Part shown: piece by piece, positions 16,279 through 25,783 of the stretch | Layout of the letters: each line of letters begins with the position of its first letter | Position numbering within the stretch: the first letter of the stretch is position 1 | DNA from: an uncultured Bacteroidia bacterium | Lineage (GTDB): Bacteria > Bacteroidota > Bacteroidia > Bacteroidales > CAJPTX01 | DNA: 64,000 nucleotides | Direction of reading: 5' to 3' | NCBI GenBank assembly: GCA_947252645.1 | Contig: CAMXWF010000005.1 | Location: 65,091 to 129,090, forward strand | Made by a program: the position numbers and the translations under genes | The notes under the pieces: model-generated | What the model saw: the letters and a program-made list of their open reading frames with translations, nothing else | Database searches by the model: none | What the model was told of the DNA's origin: nothing

Positions 16279-19206
16279 CTAGTAGCCGTACAGCGCGCTG
16301 AGCGAGAGCGGCTGGAGCTTTCCGTAGGTGCCCAGCTCCTTGGTGGGGAGCTGGCTCTTGTCGCCCAGGAGGGCTATGCGGTAGACTCCGCCCTTGATGT
16401 TGTTGGCATAGAAGGCCTTGAGATCCTCTATGCTCACGTTTTGCACCTTCTCAAAGATGGTGCGGTTGATGTCGTAGTCGAACCCCAGGCGCTGCAGGTG
16501 GAGGTAGTAGGAGGCCCTGTTGCGGGCTGAGGTGCGGTTAGTGCGTAGGCTCGTAATCACCGCTTCCTTGGCCAGACTGAAGGCATGCTCAGAGACAGGC
16601 ATCTCGTTCAGAATCCCCGTCATGGTCGATAGGGCTGTAGCCAGCTTGTCGGCCTGCGTGGCGATGAAGCCATTGGTGTAGTAGGGATCCTGCTGTCGGC
16701 TTGGGCTGATGAAGCCCGCCCACGCACTGTAGGCCAGCGCACGGGATTCACGGATTTCTTGGAACACCACCGAGTTCATGGAGCCGCCAAAGTACTCGTT
16801 GAATACTCGGCGCACGGGCTCTATCCCTAGGTTGAAGGACGTACCCTTAGAGGCGTACATGCCCACCATGAACTGCTGCATGGGGAAGTCCGCGTGGAAC
16901 ACCTCGGGCTGCGTGGGCGTAAGGTACTTGAAGTCCACCAGCTTGGCTGGCAGTGCGCGCGGTGTGGCAGGCGCAGGGTGCACTGCATTCAGGATGTCCT
17001 TGGCTTGCTCTACCCCATCGGGGGCGTAATAGCAGATGGTGTGGGGGTAGTCGAATAGGTTTTTGAGTTCGTCTACCATCACCTGGGGATCCAGGCTCTC
17101 GAGCTCCGCGTTGGACAGTAGCGTGTTGCGTGGATTCTTTGGCCCGTAGGCGTTGAAGCTGCGCAGGTAGCTCGCGGCGGCCTGTGGCGATGCCTTTGCA
17201 TCGGCCCTAGCCCGCAGGGTTGCGGCCACAAACTCCTTGGCCTTGGCCCCATCGGGCACCAGGGTTCGGATGTAGCCTTCCACCGTCTCCAGAGCCTCCT
17301 TGATGTTCTCGTTTAGCCCGTAGACTTCTAGCGTGGTGGTCTCATCGTCCACGTTCAAGGACATCTCACACCCCAGCGCAAACATCTTCTGGTTGAAGGC
17401 CTGCAGCGAATACTTTTCCGAGCCAATGTAGTTGAGATAATTCGATGCAAAGGCCAACGTACGGCTGTGCATGCTGCCGAACTCGAAGCGGTAGCGCACG
17501 TTGAAAAGCTGGTTCACCGTGTTTTTGCTCTGGAGTACCTTTACCCCCTCGCGCAGGTCGTATTGCTGGAGTTCGGTGGAAAAGTCCACGAACTTAGGCT
17601 CTATGGGACTCGGGGTGGCGTTCTGGATAGCGCGCACGAACTGGCTCACCGAGTCACGGTTCATCTTGATAGGGTTGATGGCTGGCTTCTCTATCTGGAT
17701 CTTGTTCTTATTCTCTTGCTGGCGCTTGTAGACCACCGTGTAGCCATTGGGCGTGAGGTACTTATTCGCAAAGTCCACCACCTGTTGCTTGGTGATCTTC
17801 TTCATGCGCTCGGCCCTATTGGCAGTCCACTCCCAGGGGGTCTGGTTGATAAACGACTCCACCATGCTCATGGCGCGGCTGCGGTTCTTTTCCATCTGCC
17901 GCTGGTCGTAGTAGCGGTCGTGGTTGATGATGGCCGATAGGAGCGAATCGCTGAACTCGCCCTTGCGCAGCTTATCCACCTGTGCTAGTATGAGTTCTCG
18001 CAGTTGGTCTAGGCTCTGCCCCTGGAGGGGGTTGGCTATCATGATCATCACATCGTAATCCGTGAGTCCCCAATGGCCAGCATACGACGATAGGGCCTTG
18101 AGCGGCTGGTTGACGTTCACGTCCAGCAAGCCCACGCTCCCGTTGTAGAGGACAGAGGAAACCATGTCGGCCAGTAGGTTCTCCTCGCTGCGTGCGCCGG
18201 GCATGAGCCAGCCGAGTGCCAGCTCCTCGGGCTGTAGGCCGTCGACGTACTTCACGCACGGTTCGCTCTTGGCCGGGACACTCACAGGAGCCCAGGTCGG
18301 TAGGTTGTCGTTGGCCTTCAAGCTCCCAAAGTAGCGGTTCACCACGGCGTACACGCTGTCGGGGTCAAAGTCTCCAGCGATGCACACGGCCATGTTGTTT
18401 GGCACATAGTAGGTGTCGAAGTGTTTTTGGATATTGAGCAGCGAGGGGTTCTTCAGGTGCTCCTGCGTGCCCAGGGTGGTTTGCGTGCCGTAGTGGTGGG
18501 GCGAAAATACGCCGTAGAGCAAGGAATCGATGAGGCGGCTATCGTCTTGGTCGAGCGACATGTTCTTTTCCTCGTACACGGCCTCCAGCTCGGTGTGGAA
18601 GCCCCGGAGAACTAGCTCCCCAAAGCGCTCGCCCTGCACCCGGGCCCAGTTCTCCAGCTGGTTCGAGGGGAAGTCCTCCACGTAGCAGGTCATATCGTTG
18701 CTAGTGAAGGCATTGGTACCCTCCGACCCTATGGCGGCCATGAGCTTGTCGTATTCGTTGGGGATGGCGTAGGTGGAGGCCACGTAGGAGAAGCTGTCGA
18801 TGGTCTTGTAGAGGGCTTTCCGCGCCGCGGGGTCCTTGAGTGCGCGGTACTGCTCGTAGAGCTGCGTGATGGTGTCGAGGTAGGGGCGCTCATGCGCGTA
18901 GTCTGAGGTCCCAAAATGCGAGGTCCCCTTGAACATCAGGTGCTCCAGGTAGTGCGATAGCCCCGTGGTCTCCTCCGGATCGTTCTTGCTACCCACCCGC
19001 ACGGCTACCGTGGCCTGAATCCGCGGCTCCTCCTTGTTGACTGAGGTATAGAGCTTTAGCCCGTTGTCTAGGGTGTAAATCCGCACCCCCATCATGTCGT
19101 TGGGGACAGACTCGTATTTGGGAGCCTTGTTGCCCTGGCTCCCGCAGCCCACCATGAATAGCAGCGATGCCAGTAGCCCGCAGAGCAAAATCCAGTTTCG
19201 TCTCAT
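16279..19206 (-). CDS. M16-family zinc metallopeptidase, lipoprotein
   Basis: A 975-residue insulinase-type protease. The zinc motif HYLEH (inverted HxxEH, about residues 85-89) is in the first half; the second half has the partner M16 domain without the metal motif, as in pitrilysin-type two-domain enzymes. ATG 19206 begins a lipoprotein signal with Cys21 (FMVGC), so it is probably periplasmic or outer-membrane anchored. It likely degrades peptides, matching the other peptidases in this window. The open frame extends to 19236, but the lipoprotein signal decides the start. Confidence 0.92.
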   Translation of the reverse strand: MRRNWILLCGLLASLLFMVGCGSQGNKAPKYESVPNDMMGVRIYTLDNGLKLYTSVNKEEPRIQATVAVRVGSKNDPEETTGLSHYLEHLMFKGTSHFGTSDYAHERPYLDTITQLYEQYRALKDPAARKALYKTIDSFSYVASTYAIPNEYDKLMAAIGSEGTNAFTSNDMTCYVEDFPSNQLENWARVQGERFGELVLRGFHTELEAVYEEKNMSLDQDDSRLIDSLLYGVFSPHHYGTQTTLGTQEHLKNPSLLNIQKHFDTYYVPNNMAVCIAGDFDPDSVYAVVNRYFGSLKANDNLPTWAPVSVPAKSEPCVKYVDGLQPEELALGWLMPGARSEENLLADMVSSVLYNGSVGLLDVNVNQPLKALSSYAGHWGLTDYDVMIMIANPLQGQSLDQLRELILAQVDKLRKGEFSDSLLSAIINHDRYYDQRQMEKNRSRAMSMVESFINQTPWEWTANRAERMKKITKQQVVDFANKYLTPNGYTVVYKRQQENKNKIQIEKPAINPIKMNRDSVSQFVRAIQNATPSPIEPKFVDFSTELQQYDLREGVKVLQSKNTVNQLFNVRYRFEFGSMHSRTLAFASNYLNYIGSEKYSLQAFNQKMFALGCEMSLNVDDETTTLEVYGLNENIKEALETVEGYIRTLVPDGAKAKEFVAATLRARADAKASPQAAASYLRSFNAYGPKNPRNTLLSNAELESLDPQVMVDELKNLFDYPHTICYYAPDGVEQAKDILNAVHPAPATPRALPAKLVDFKYLTPTQPEVFHADFPMQQFMVGMYASKGTSFNLGIEPVRRVFNEYFGGSMNSVVFQEIRESRALAYSAWAGFISPSRQQDPYYTNGFIATQADKLATALSTMTGILNEMPVSEHAFSLAKEAVITSLRTNRTSARNRASYYLHLQRLGFDYDINRTIFEKVQNVSIEDLKAFYANNIKGGVYRIALLGDKSQLPTKELGTYGKLQPLSLSALYGY

Positions 19207-19357
19207 TCGGAATACATTTATTGTTGATAATATCAACGCAAGGTAGTAAAAATCCTGTGATCCGTGGCGTTAAACGCATTTCCTGCGTCCCTGCCAGCAG
19301 ACCTCCCCAAGCAGCCAGTTTCCCACCGACCCAATGTGCCCTTACCGGGAAAAAAAC

Positions 19358-19365
19358 TACCTTTG
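19358..19365 (+). promoter_or_regulatory. Putative -7 box for the FKBP gene
   Basis: TACCTTTG, a full consensus match, lies 31 bp before ATG 19396. It shows that the longer frame from 19264 cannot be the real start. Confidence 0.5.
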
Positions 19366-19395
19366 TGCGTTCAGATGATAAACAATGAGGTGCAT

Positions 19396-20145
19396 ATGCG
19401 CAAGTGTGTGTTGATATTAATGCTCGCGGTGGCCGCTCTGGCCACATCGTGCAAAGGGCAGCAAGGAGGGCAGAATTCCAAGGTGGACACCGCGGGCATG
19501 TCGCCAGCGCAGGCCCAGCTAGCCCGTTACAATTACGACTCCATCAACTACGTCTTGGGCTACAGCACTGGCATGCTCTACCATGAGCGACAGGTCAAGC
19601 TCTCCGAGAAGGAGTTCCTCAAGGGGCTTCATGAGGGCCTGGATGGCAAGGAGGCTCTCACCCAGGAGCAGATGCAGCGCATTGCCGGCGGTTACTTCCA
19701 AATGATGCAAGCCGTGGAGATGGAGAAGGCCGAGGCCAAGGTCAAAGTCTTCTTTGACTCTGTCCAGCAGCTTCCCAACATCCAGCAGGATTCTACGGGG
19801 CTCTACTACCTCATCACCGAGCAGGGGCAAGGCCAGCAGCCCAGCGAGGAGAGCTATGTGCAGGTACACTACACCGGCTATTTGACCAACGGCACCGTCT
19901 TCGACTCCTCCGAGGGCCACGACCCCGTCACCTTCCAGCTCAATCGCGTCATCGAGGGGTGGAAGCTTGGCCTCCAGAAAATGCATGAGGGCGGCAAGGC
20001 GCAGCTCTTCATCCCCGCCAAACTCGCCTATGGCCCCCAGGGCAACCAGGTCATCCCACCCAACTCGCCCCTGCGCTTCGATGTCCAGCTCCTCAAGGTT
20101 ATGACCGAGCAGGAGTACCAAGCCCAGCAGAAAGCACAGAAGTAG
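19396..20145 (+). CDS. FKBP-type peptidyl-prolyl cis-trans isomerase, lipoprotein
   Basis: About 249 residues: a lipoprotein signal (Cys19, ATSC), a helical N-terminal dimerisation domain like that of FkpA/Mip (starting near YNYDSINYVLGYSTG), and a C-terminal FKBP domain with VHYTGYLTNGTVFDSS, VIEGWKLGLQKM and FIPAKLAYG. It catalyses proline isomerisation and assists folding of envelope proteins. A hairpin with limited T-run follows at 20163. Confidence 0.94.
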   Translation: MRKCVLILMLAVAALATSCKGQQGGQNSKVDTAGMSPAQAQLARYNYDSINYVLGYSTGMLYHERQVKLSEKEFLKGLHEGLDGKEALTQEQMQRIAGGYFQMMQAVEMEKAEAKVKVFFDSVQQLPNIQQDSTGLYYLITEQGQGQQPSEESYVQVHYTGYLTNGTVFDSSEGHDPVTFQLNRVIEGWKLGLQKMHEGGKAQLFIPAKLAYGPQGNQVIPPNSPLRFDVQLLKVMTEQEYQAQQKAQK

Positions 20146-20162
20146 CAAACTCCGCCTTTACC

Positions 20163-20207
20163 GCGCCTGCGGCCCACTCTTGACGTGAAGCCGCAGGCGC
20201 ATTTCCC
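20163..20207 (+). terminator. Hairpin, possible terminator after the FKBP gene
   Basis: GCGCCTGCGGC (20163-20173) pairs perfectly with GCCGCAGGCGC (20190-20200). Only ATTTCC follows, so termination strength is uncertain. Confidence 0.45.
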
Positions 20208-20230
20208 CAACCCTTTAGGAATGCCACACC

Positions 20231-20830
20231 ATGGCCGATAGCAACGCTTTTATCGTAAGAGGAAGGCTCCACAAGAAACTAGAGCCTGTCTCCGGCTCAA
20301 ACAGCGGCCGTGATTGGTCGCGCACAGGCTTCGTCATCGACACTGGCGATGGTAGTCGTCCCAGCTTCATCGCCTTCGACCTCTGGAACGAGCGCGGCGA
20401 AATGCTCAGTGCCTTCAACGAGGGCGACCTGGTGGAGGTCCGCTTTAGCGTCTCCTCCCGCGACTACCAGGGCAAGTGGTATACCAACCTCCAGGCATGG
20501 AGCGTTCAGCAGCCACAGCCCCAGCAGCCCTACCCCCAATTCACGCAACCCTACCCCCAGCAGGCCCAACCGTGGGGGCCCGGCGTGCCGCAGCAAACCC
20601 CGTATGCGCAGCCAGGGGCCTACCAACAAAATCCCTACCCGCAGCAGCCTCAGCCCCCCTTCGGGCAGTTCCCGCAGCAGCCAACCCAGCCCATGGGCAA
20701 TCAGCCCTCCTACGCTGGAGGCTATCAACAGCCTGCGGCACCCACCCAGCCCCCACAGGCGCCAGCACCTGCTGCCGCGCAACCTGATCCCTCGGAGGAC
20801 CCCTCGCTAGAAAGCGATCTGCCCTTCTAG
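20231..20830 (+). CDS. DUF3127-like protein with SSB-type acidic C-terminal tail
   Basis: About 199 residues. Residues 1-95 resemble the Bacteroidetes DUF3127 domain, which is OB-fold-like: a RGRLHKKLEPVSG start, DWSRTGFVIDT, and a FDLWNERGEML beta region. The next 90 residues are a Pro/Gln-rich low-complexity linker (PQQPYPQ-type repeats). The protein ends in ESDLPF, close to the acidic tip of bacterial SSB (E. coli ends DDDIPF) that recruits replication and repair proteins. So a single-stranded DNA-binding accessory role is plausible; this is inference from architecture. Confidence 0.75.
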   Translation: MADSNAFIVRGRLHKKLEPVSGSNSGRDWSRTGFVIDTGDGSRPSFIAFDLWNERGEMLSAFNEGDLVEVRFSVSSRDYQGKWYTNLQAWSVQQPQPQQPYPQFTQPYPQQAQPWGPGVPQQTPYAQPGAYQQNPYPQQPQPPFGQFPQQPTQPMGNQPSYAGGYQQPAAPTQPPQAPAPAAAQPDPSEDPSLESDLPF

Positions 20831-20862
20831 GTCCAATGCCCACATCCCTTTCCTAGGCCACT

Positions 20863-22269
20863 ATGAGCCTGAAGTCTGTGCGCTCACGCTCCATGGCGTG
20901 GGCTCTTTGCATCTCCATGGCCCTGCTCTCCTCCTGTGCCAAGCAGGAAGCCTACGTGCCGGACCACGACGATGTCGCATTCTCTGTGCAGCAAGTGACC
21001 TTTGACACCGTCTTAGCCAATCGCGTTTCCGCAACCAAAGTCATCGCCATCAGGAACCACAGCAAGGGGCCTGTACGCATAGAAAACCTCGCCCTACGCC
21101 TAGGGGCGGCCAGTCCCTTCTCGGCCACCCTCGACGGCCTACCCCTCGCTGAGCAGAGGGCCATGCAACTAGAGAAGGGCGACAGCGCCTTGATCTTCCT
21201 GCGACTCCGAGCACTCGAAGGCATTGCAGACTCTGTCCACCCCCTCCGCGACACTCTCTACCTCCCCACCAAAACTGGCGCCCTCAAGTTACCAATCGTT
21301 GCGCACCACGTTGGCTGGCTGCCCATGGAGGCGCTTGCGCCAGGCCAACAGCTGGCGCTGCCTGAGAAAAGCGTGCGCTATATCACCGCACCGTTCGAAA
21401 TCCCACAGGGGGCCAAGCTCACCCTCGCCCCAGGCTCCATGCTCATCTTTGCCCGCAACTGCGGCCTGCTGGTCAAAGGCACCCTGGAGGCCCAAGGCAC
21501 TGCAGCTCGCCCCGTCCTTATCCTGGGCGATCGCATGGAGGCCTACTACCGCTCCAGACCCGGCCAGTGGCTGGGCATCACGCTCGCCAAAGGCTCTCAC
21601 GACCATATCCTCTCCCATGTCGACCTTCGCGGGGCCGTCACAGCCTTCCAGGTCGACACGCTCCAGCGCGGCTATACCCTGCGATTCCTCAACTGCCGAA
21701 TCCAGTACTCCAGCCTCACGGCGCTGGCTGCCTATAGCTCCGACCTTGACCTCAAGGGTTGCATCCTAGCGCAAAACTACCGTCACGCCCTCTACCTGCG
21801 CAACGCCACGGCCAACCTGACCCATTGCACCCTGGTATGCCAAACGAAGTTGCCCGATACACGCCTCGGTACACTCGTCAGCCTAGAGGCCAACGATCGC
21901 CACGGAGCGAAGCTCCAGCTGCACAACTCCATCCTCTGGGGCGATAGGGCCAACGAAATAGACCTACCCGATAGTTGGGCCATCCCCGATTGCTTCCAAG
22001 CCCACAACTCACTCCTCAAGCTCCCAGACCACTGGCGGGCGCGGAGTGCCTACTGCCACGATTGCAGCTTTAAGGCCCCCAACTTGGAAAACCACGGCGC
22101 CGAGCGCTACATGCCCGCCAAGGAGAGCCCAGCCAGACTCCTCGGGGATGCTAACTACGCACTTGAGTGCCCCACGGATTTTTGGGGCGTCAATCGTACA
22201 GATCTTGCCACTACGCCCGATGCTGGGGCAGCGGCCTACGCGCTTCTTCCTAGTAAAAAAAAGCAGTGA
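20863..22269 (+). CDS. Hypothetical lipoprotein, probable beta-helix fold
   Basis: About 468 residues. The N-terminus is a lipoprotein signal with Cys25 (LLSSC). Residues about 40-150 look like an immunoglobulin-like domain, with IAIRNHSKGPVRIENLAL resembling the DUF1573/ASPM-type 'restored support' strand pattern. The later part, with recurring short strands such as SDLDLKGCILAQNYRHALYLRNATANLTHCTLVC, looks like a parallel beta-helix as in periplasmic copper-binding or pectate-lyase-like proteins. No catalytic residues were recognised. It lies between the DUF3127 gene and ddl and is probably transcribed with them. Confidence 0.65.
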   Translation: MSLKSVRSRSMAWALCISMALLSSCAKQEAYVPDHDDVAFSVQQVTFDTVLANRVSATKVIAIRNHSKGPVRIENLALRLGAASPFSATLDGLPLAEQRAMQLEKGDSALIFLRLRALEGIADSVHPLRDTLYLPTKTGALKLPIVAHHVGWLPMEALAPGQQLALPEKSVRYITAPFEIPQGAKLTLAPGSMLIFARNCGLLVKGTLEAQGTAARPVLILGDRMEAYYRSRPGQWLGITLAKGSHDHILSHVDLRGAVTAFQVDTLQRGYTLRFLNCRIQYSSLTALAAYSSDLDLKGCILAQNYRHALYLRNATANLTHCTLVCQTKLPDTRLGTLVSLEANDRHGAKLQLHNSILWGDRANEIDLPDSWAIPDCFQAHNSLLKLPDHWRARSAYCHDCSFKAPNLENHGAERYMPAKESPARLLGDANYALECPTDFWGVNRTDLATTPDAGAAAYALLPSKKKQ

Positions 22270-22322
22270 ACCCTGCAGGTTACCCTGCCTACATGAACCT
22301 GTCTTTCACCAACCCTGTTGAG

Positions 22323-23297
22323 ATGTCAGAGAAGATTGATATTGCCATCCTTGGCGGTGGCTTCTCCGCCGAGCGGGAAATAGCTCTCCAGAGCGCCCAA
22401 AGCATGTATGACTGGCTTCAGCTTACCCCCTATGAGCCTTGGCTCATCGACGTGCGAGGTCGACTCTGGATGGCTCTCGTCGAGGGCAAGGAGTATAGAG
22501 TAGACCTCAACGATTTCTCCATCCCGCTGCCCGAGAAGCGTGTGCAGCTCAAGGCAGCACTCTTGGCTATCCACGGCACCCCGGGCGAAAATGGCCTCCT
22601 CCAGGGCTACCTAGAAACCATGGGCATCCCCTTCACCAGCGGCTCCACCTTCACCGAAGCCCTCTCCTTCCACAAGAAGGCCTGCAAGCTATACCTCCAG
22701 GATCTGGTCCCCATGGCCAAGGATGTCCAGATCATCCTCCGCCGCCAGGCCGATGTCTACCAACTCGAACGCGAGCTGGGCTACCCCATGTTCGTCAAGC
22801 CCAACACCAACGGCAGCAGCGTTGGGGTCACTAAGGCTAAGGATCGCCACGACCTCGTCCAAGGCCTCAAGCGAGCCTTTGGGCTGGGAAACGACGTCCT
22901 AGTTGAAAGGGCCATCTCTGGCACTGAGGTCTCCTGTGGCCTCCTGGCCATCAACGATAAAATCACCGTTCTCCCTATCACAGAGCTGGTGAGCCCCGCC
23001 GAATTCTTCGACTACCAAACCAAATATGACGGCTCCACCCAGGAGATCACCCCTGCCCGCATCTCCCCAGCTGCTGCCGACCGCATCGCCAGTGCCTCGC
23101 GCGCCATTTACCGCCGACTCCAGTGCAGAGGGCTAGTGCGTATTGATTACATCGTCCACGACGACACCCCCTATTTCTTGGAAATCAACACCGTCCCCGG
23201 CATGACCAAGGAAAGCATCGTCCCAAAGCAGGTGAAGGCCATGGGGCAAACCATGCCGGAGTTCCTTTCCCTCATTCTCCACGACATCCTATCCTAG
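22323..23297 (+). CDS. ddl: D-alanine--D-alanine ligase
   Basis: ATP-dependent ligase making D-Ala-D-Ala for peptidoglycan. About 324 residues. Family features: the N-terminal GGFSAEREIALQSA, AIHGTPGENG, FVKPNTNGSSVGVTK for ATP binding, and FLEINTVPGMT for the magnesium and D-Ala site. ATG 22323 is preferred over the upstream in-frame starts because the family begins with this segment. It is last in the plus-strand series from 20231. Confidence 0.96.
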   Translation: MSEKIDIAILGGGFSAEREIALQSAQSMYDWLQLTPYEPWLIDVRGRLWMALVEGKEYRVDLNDFSIPLPEKRVQLKAALLAIHGTPGENGLLQGYLETMGIPFTSGSTFTEALSFHKKACKLYLQDLVPMAKDVQIILRRQADVYQLERELGYPMFVKPNTNGSSVGVTKAKDRHDLVQGLKRAFGLGNDVLVERAISGTEVSCGLLAINDKITVLPITELVSPAEFFDYQTKYDGSTQEITPARISPAAADRIASASRAIYRRLQCRGLVRIDYIVHDDTPYFLEINTVPGMTKESIVPKQVKAMGQTMPEFLSLILHDILS

Positions 23298-23734
23298 CCC
23301 TACGACTCGCGGCGGGCACTGGCTGACTCTCGCCCCACCGCGAGGCGTTGATGTGTCTCCAATGCCGCCCGGGCGCTCCCTTGGGCTTGTGCCATTTCTG
23401 CCCACTTCCCGTGGCTTCTAAGCCCATGCCGCGCCCCGTGTGGCCAAGCCCTGGCAAGTCAACGCACGTAGTGCAAGCGAAAGCCTTGGGCTACTAGGGC
23501 TTGGGGAAGGCAGCAGCAAGTAGGGAGTGCATGACGGCTGCTGCCCCTCCTGCTTCACGCTACAAAGTGCCGCCCCTCCTGCTGGCCTCCTTTGCCCGCA
23601 GGCGTTAGGTGGGCTTTTAGGCAAGATGCCTGGCATCAGGGGTTACCCAATGCCAGGCATCTACTGCTGAGGCCCTGCGCCCCGCGCCTACCTGTCGAGC
23701 AGATAGGAGCAGCGCAGGGCAAAATCCTGTAAGG
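23298..23734. other. Non-coding gap between ddl and creD
   Basis: A GC-rich 437-bp convergent gap. No convincing gene: the frames here are short and lack family features. It holds a perfect 12-bp inverted repeat at 23625-23661 and a short direct repeat (GCCCCTCCTGCT twice near 23545-23585). Confidence 0.6.
23625..23661. terminator. Perfect 12-bp inverted repeat, possible terminator for creD
   Basis: GATGCCTGGCAT (23625-23636) pairs exactly with ATGCCAGGCATC (23650-23661), loop 13 nt. It is about 74 bp beyond the creD stop. No good T-run flanks it, so it may be a terminator, RNA-stabilising hairpin or binding site. Confidence 0.45.
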
Positions 23735-25036
23735 CTACCACTCTATTCGCCTTGTCAGGTACATCACCACCCCCAGCACGACAAAGAGGAAGATACTCCC
23801 CACCAGCAGCGTGAAATTCTCCATATTCAGCAGTAAATAGAGCAGGCCGTAGAGGATCACCTCGATGCCGCACACCACGCCCACCGCCTTGCTCGAGCCC
23901 AAGTAGCCCCGCACGTAGGCTATGATGAGGCCTATCGTGGCTACGCCCGCAATGAGATAGGCCAGGGAGAAGCCCAGGTATTCCGAAATGGAGAGCAGGA
24001 GCGTGAAGAAAATCAGGATCGCCACCCCCACCAGCAGGTAGCCGATGTAGGGGATGCGGTCGGTCGTGAGCGAATCGGCAAAGAAAAAGCTGATGAAGGT
24101 GAAGAGAATGAGGAGCACGGCATACTTGAGTGCCCTCAGCACCAGCGCGTAGGTGTCGTTACCAGTCATGAGCTTCACCCCGTAGGTGTCTTCGTCCAAC
24201 TCATGCTCGCGGTATTCTGATTCATCGATGAGCTGGTATTTGCTTCCAGGGGCGAACGTGCGGTTGATGCTCATGGTGCGCCAGTGGGCTGTGGTCACCG
24301 AGTCGCTTACGCTGCGCTCATCGGGTAGCATGCGGCCGTGGAAGGAGGGATCGCCCCAGCCCAGGGTTAGCTGGACGTCGTTTTGCATGCCGAGCGGCAG
24401 GAAGTCAATCGACTCGCTCCCATTGAGCTCAAGCACCGTGGAGAAAGATAGTGTGGCATCTGTACGGATAGGGTAGGGGGCTTGCAACGTGGTGTAGCTG
24501 TTAAATAGCGACAGCGAAGCCGAGCCCCCCAGGGTGAGCTTCGTTGTATCGAGCTGGATGCGGATGGGGGCCTTGATGCCCACGGGGTCGCGCACTATCA
24601 TGGCCACGGCCGCCTGATCCCAGTGGATCGTCAGGCCTTCCATGGGCTTCAACGTGTGCATCGAGACCTGGAATTGCCCGCTCACCTCGCTGCGCGAGCG
24701 GTACACCGTGGTCTTGAAGATATTCCGACTGCGCACCTCGGGCGCCACCTCGCTACGTATGCGCAGCGAATCGGGGAGTATGTACAGGGCCTTGCTGGTG
24801 ACTATCTTGTTATTCACGGTCTCGGAGCAGGGCACGTAGAGTACAGGGCTGCTGATAGTCTGCGCACGCCCCCAGGGCTCCGTAATGCTATTCACGGCCG
24901 TTTGGAAGTTGTCCTGCCGATCGTGGACTAGCCAGAAGAGCAAGAGGCTCACGATGAACGAAGCGAAAGTCATGCCCGCCAAGACGAGTAACTTCTCCCA
25001 GCGGCGTGTGGGCGGATTGTAGGGTGCTATGGCCAT
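23735..25036 (-). CDS. creD: CreD-like inner-membrane protein
   Basis: 433 residues: one N-terminal membrane helix, a large periplasmic region (including ITEPWGRAQTISSPVLYVP, typical of CreD), then a cluster of membrane helices from about residue 300 on (LKYAVLLILFTFISFFFA and later). CreD in enterobacteria is under CreBC control and linked to envelope integrity and beta-lactam response; its molecular function is not known. The SiaB-like kinase gene ends about 107 bp upstream of this start, on the same strand. Confidence 0.9.
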   Translation of the reverse strand: MAIAPYNPPTRRWEKLLVLAGMTFASFIVSLLLFWLVHDRQDNFQTAVNSITEPWGRAQTISSPVLYVPCSETVNNKIVTSKALYILPDSLRIRSEVAPEVRSRNIFKTTVYRSRSEVSGQFQVSMHTLKPMEGLTIHWDQAAVAMIVRDPVGIKAPIRIQLDTTKLTLGGSASLSLFNSYTTLQAPYPIRTDATLSFSTVLELNGSESIDFLPLGMQNDVQLTLGWGDPSFHGRMLPDERSVSDSVTTAHWRTMSINRTFAPGSKYQLIDESEYREHELDEDTYGVKLMTGNDTYALVLRALKYAVLLILFTFISFFFADSLTTDRIPYIGYLLVGVAILIFFTLLLSISEYLGFSLAYLIAGVATIGLIIAYVRGYLGSSKAVGVVCGIEVILYGLLYLLLNMENFTLLVGSIFLFVVLGVVMYLTRRIEW

Positions 25037-25142
25037 ATCGTGTATACTGTTAGAGGTTGTTGATGCTACGAAGGAAAATGGCCACCCACGCAGCTAGTGC
25101 TGCCAGAGCGGCCAAGGGTGAAAACACAGGGTGTAGAGATGC

Positions 25143-25706
25143 CTAGACCCCTTTCTCCGCCAAGATCTCCACCTTTAGGATGAAGAAGTAGGAGTCGTCG
25201 TCGATGGGCAAGAATTGGTATTCCAGCTTCTGCTCCGTCTTACGGGCTATGTCTATCAGCCCAAGCCCCGCGCCGCCCTTCTCGGTGATGGCACCAACGA
25301 TCATCTGCTGCTTGTACATCTCCTTGAGCTTCTGCGGTGAGGCCGCATTGACCTCCTCCAGCGCCGCCTCTAGGTTCCCCTTGTGGGCAGCTGATACCTT
25401 GTTGGAGGTGATCACGTAGTAGCGATCCTCCTTCTTGCCCAGCACCAGCAGCCCTTGACCCACGTTGCCCCGGATATCGTCGGAGTGCTTGGTCATGTTC
25501 TGGATGGTTTCCACCATCACGTGGAACACCTTCTTGGTCACCATCCGATCCTCATTCTTTCGCTCCAGGTCATCCTCGGTCATCTTCGTGAACGTCCGGG
25601 TGATCTCGTGGTTGAGCTCCCCAAAGTAGACCAACGAGAACCCATTGCGGTGCATCTCATCGAAGATGTTGCTGATCGACTTGATGAAGTTGAATGCTAA
25701 GTTCAT
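25143..25706 (-). CDS. SiaB-like kinase (DUF6272 family)
   Basis: About 187 residues resembling the SiaB family, an HSP90-like histidine-kinase ATPase fold without a membrane part: NMTKHSDDI-type N-box area and GGAGLGLIDIARKT as the G-rich ATP lid. In Pseudomonas, SiaB phosphorylates SiaC in a partner-switch opposed by the PP2C phosphatase SiaA. Here a PP2C protein is encoded at 34556, too far away to prove a link. ATG 25706 is chosen because the -7 box at 25733 lies inside the longer frame. Confidence 0.78.
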   Translation of the reverse strand: MNLAFNFIKSISNIFDEMHRNGFSLVYFGELNHEITRTFTKMTEDDLERKNEDRMVTKKVFHVMVETIQNMTKHSDDIRGNVGQGLLVLGKKEDRYYVITSNKVSAAHKGNLEAALEEVNAASPQKLKEMYKQQMIVGAITEKGGAGLGLIDIARKTEQKLEYQFLPIDDDSYFFILKVEILAEKGV

Positions 25707-25732
25707 GGACTGCCTCCAGCTTATTTCCTTGG

Positions 25733-25740
25733 CAAAGGTA
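25733..25740 (-). promoter_or_regulatory. Putative -7 box for the SiaB-like gene
   Basis: The minus strand reads TACCTTTG, a full match, 27 bp before ATG 25706. It argues against the longer reading frame starting at 25763. Confidence 0.5.
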
Positions 25741-25783
25741 GCAATTCTCCCTGCATACCACAACCTTTCCCCGGCGCTTGCGC

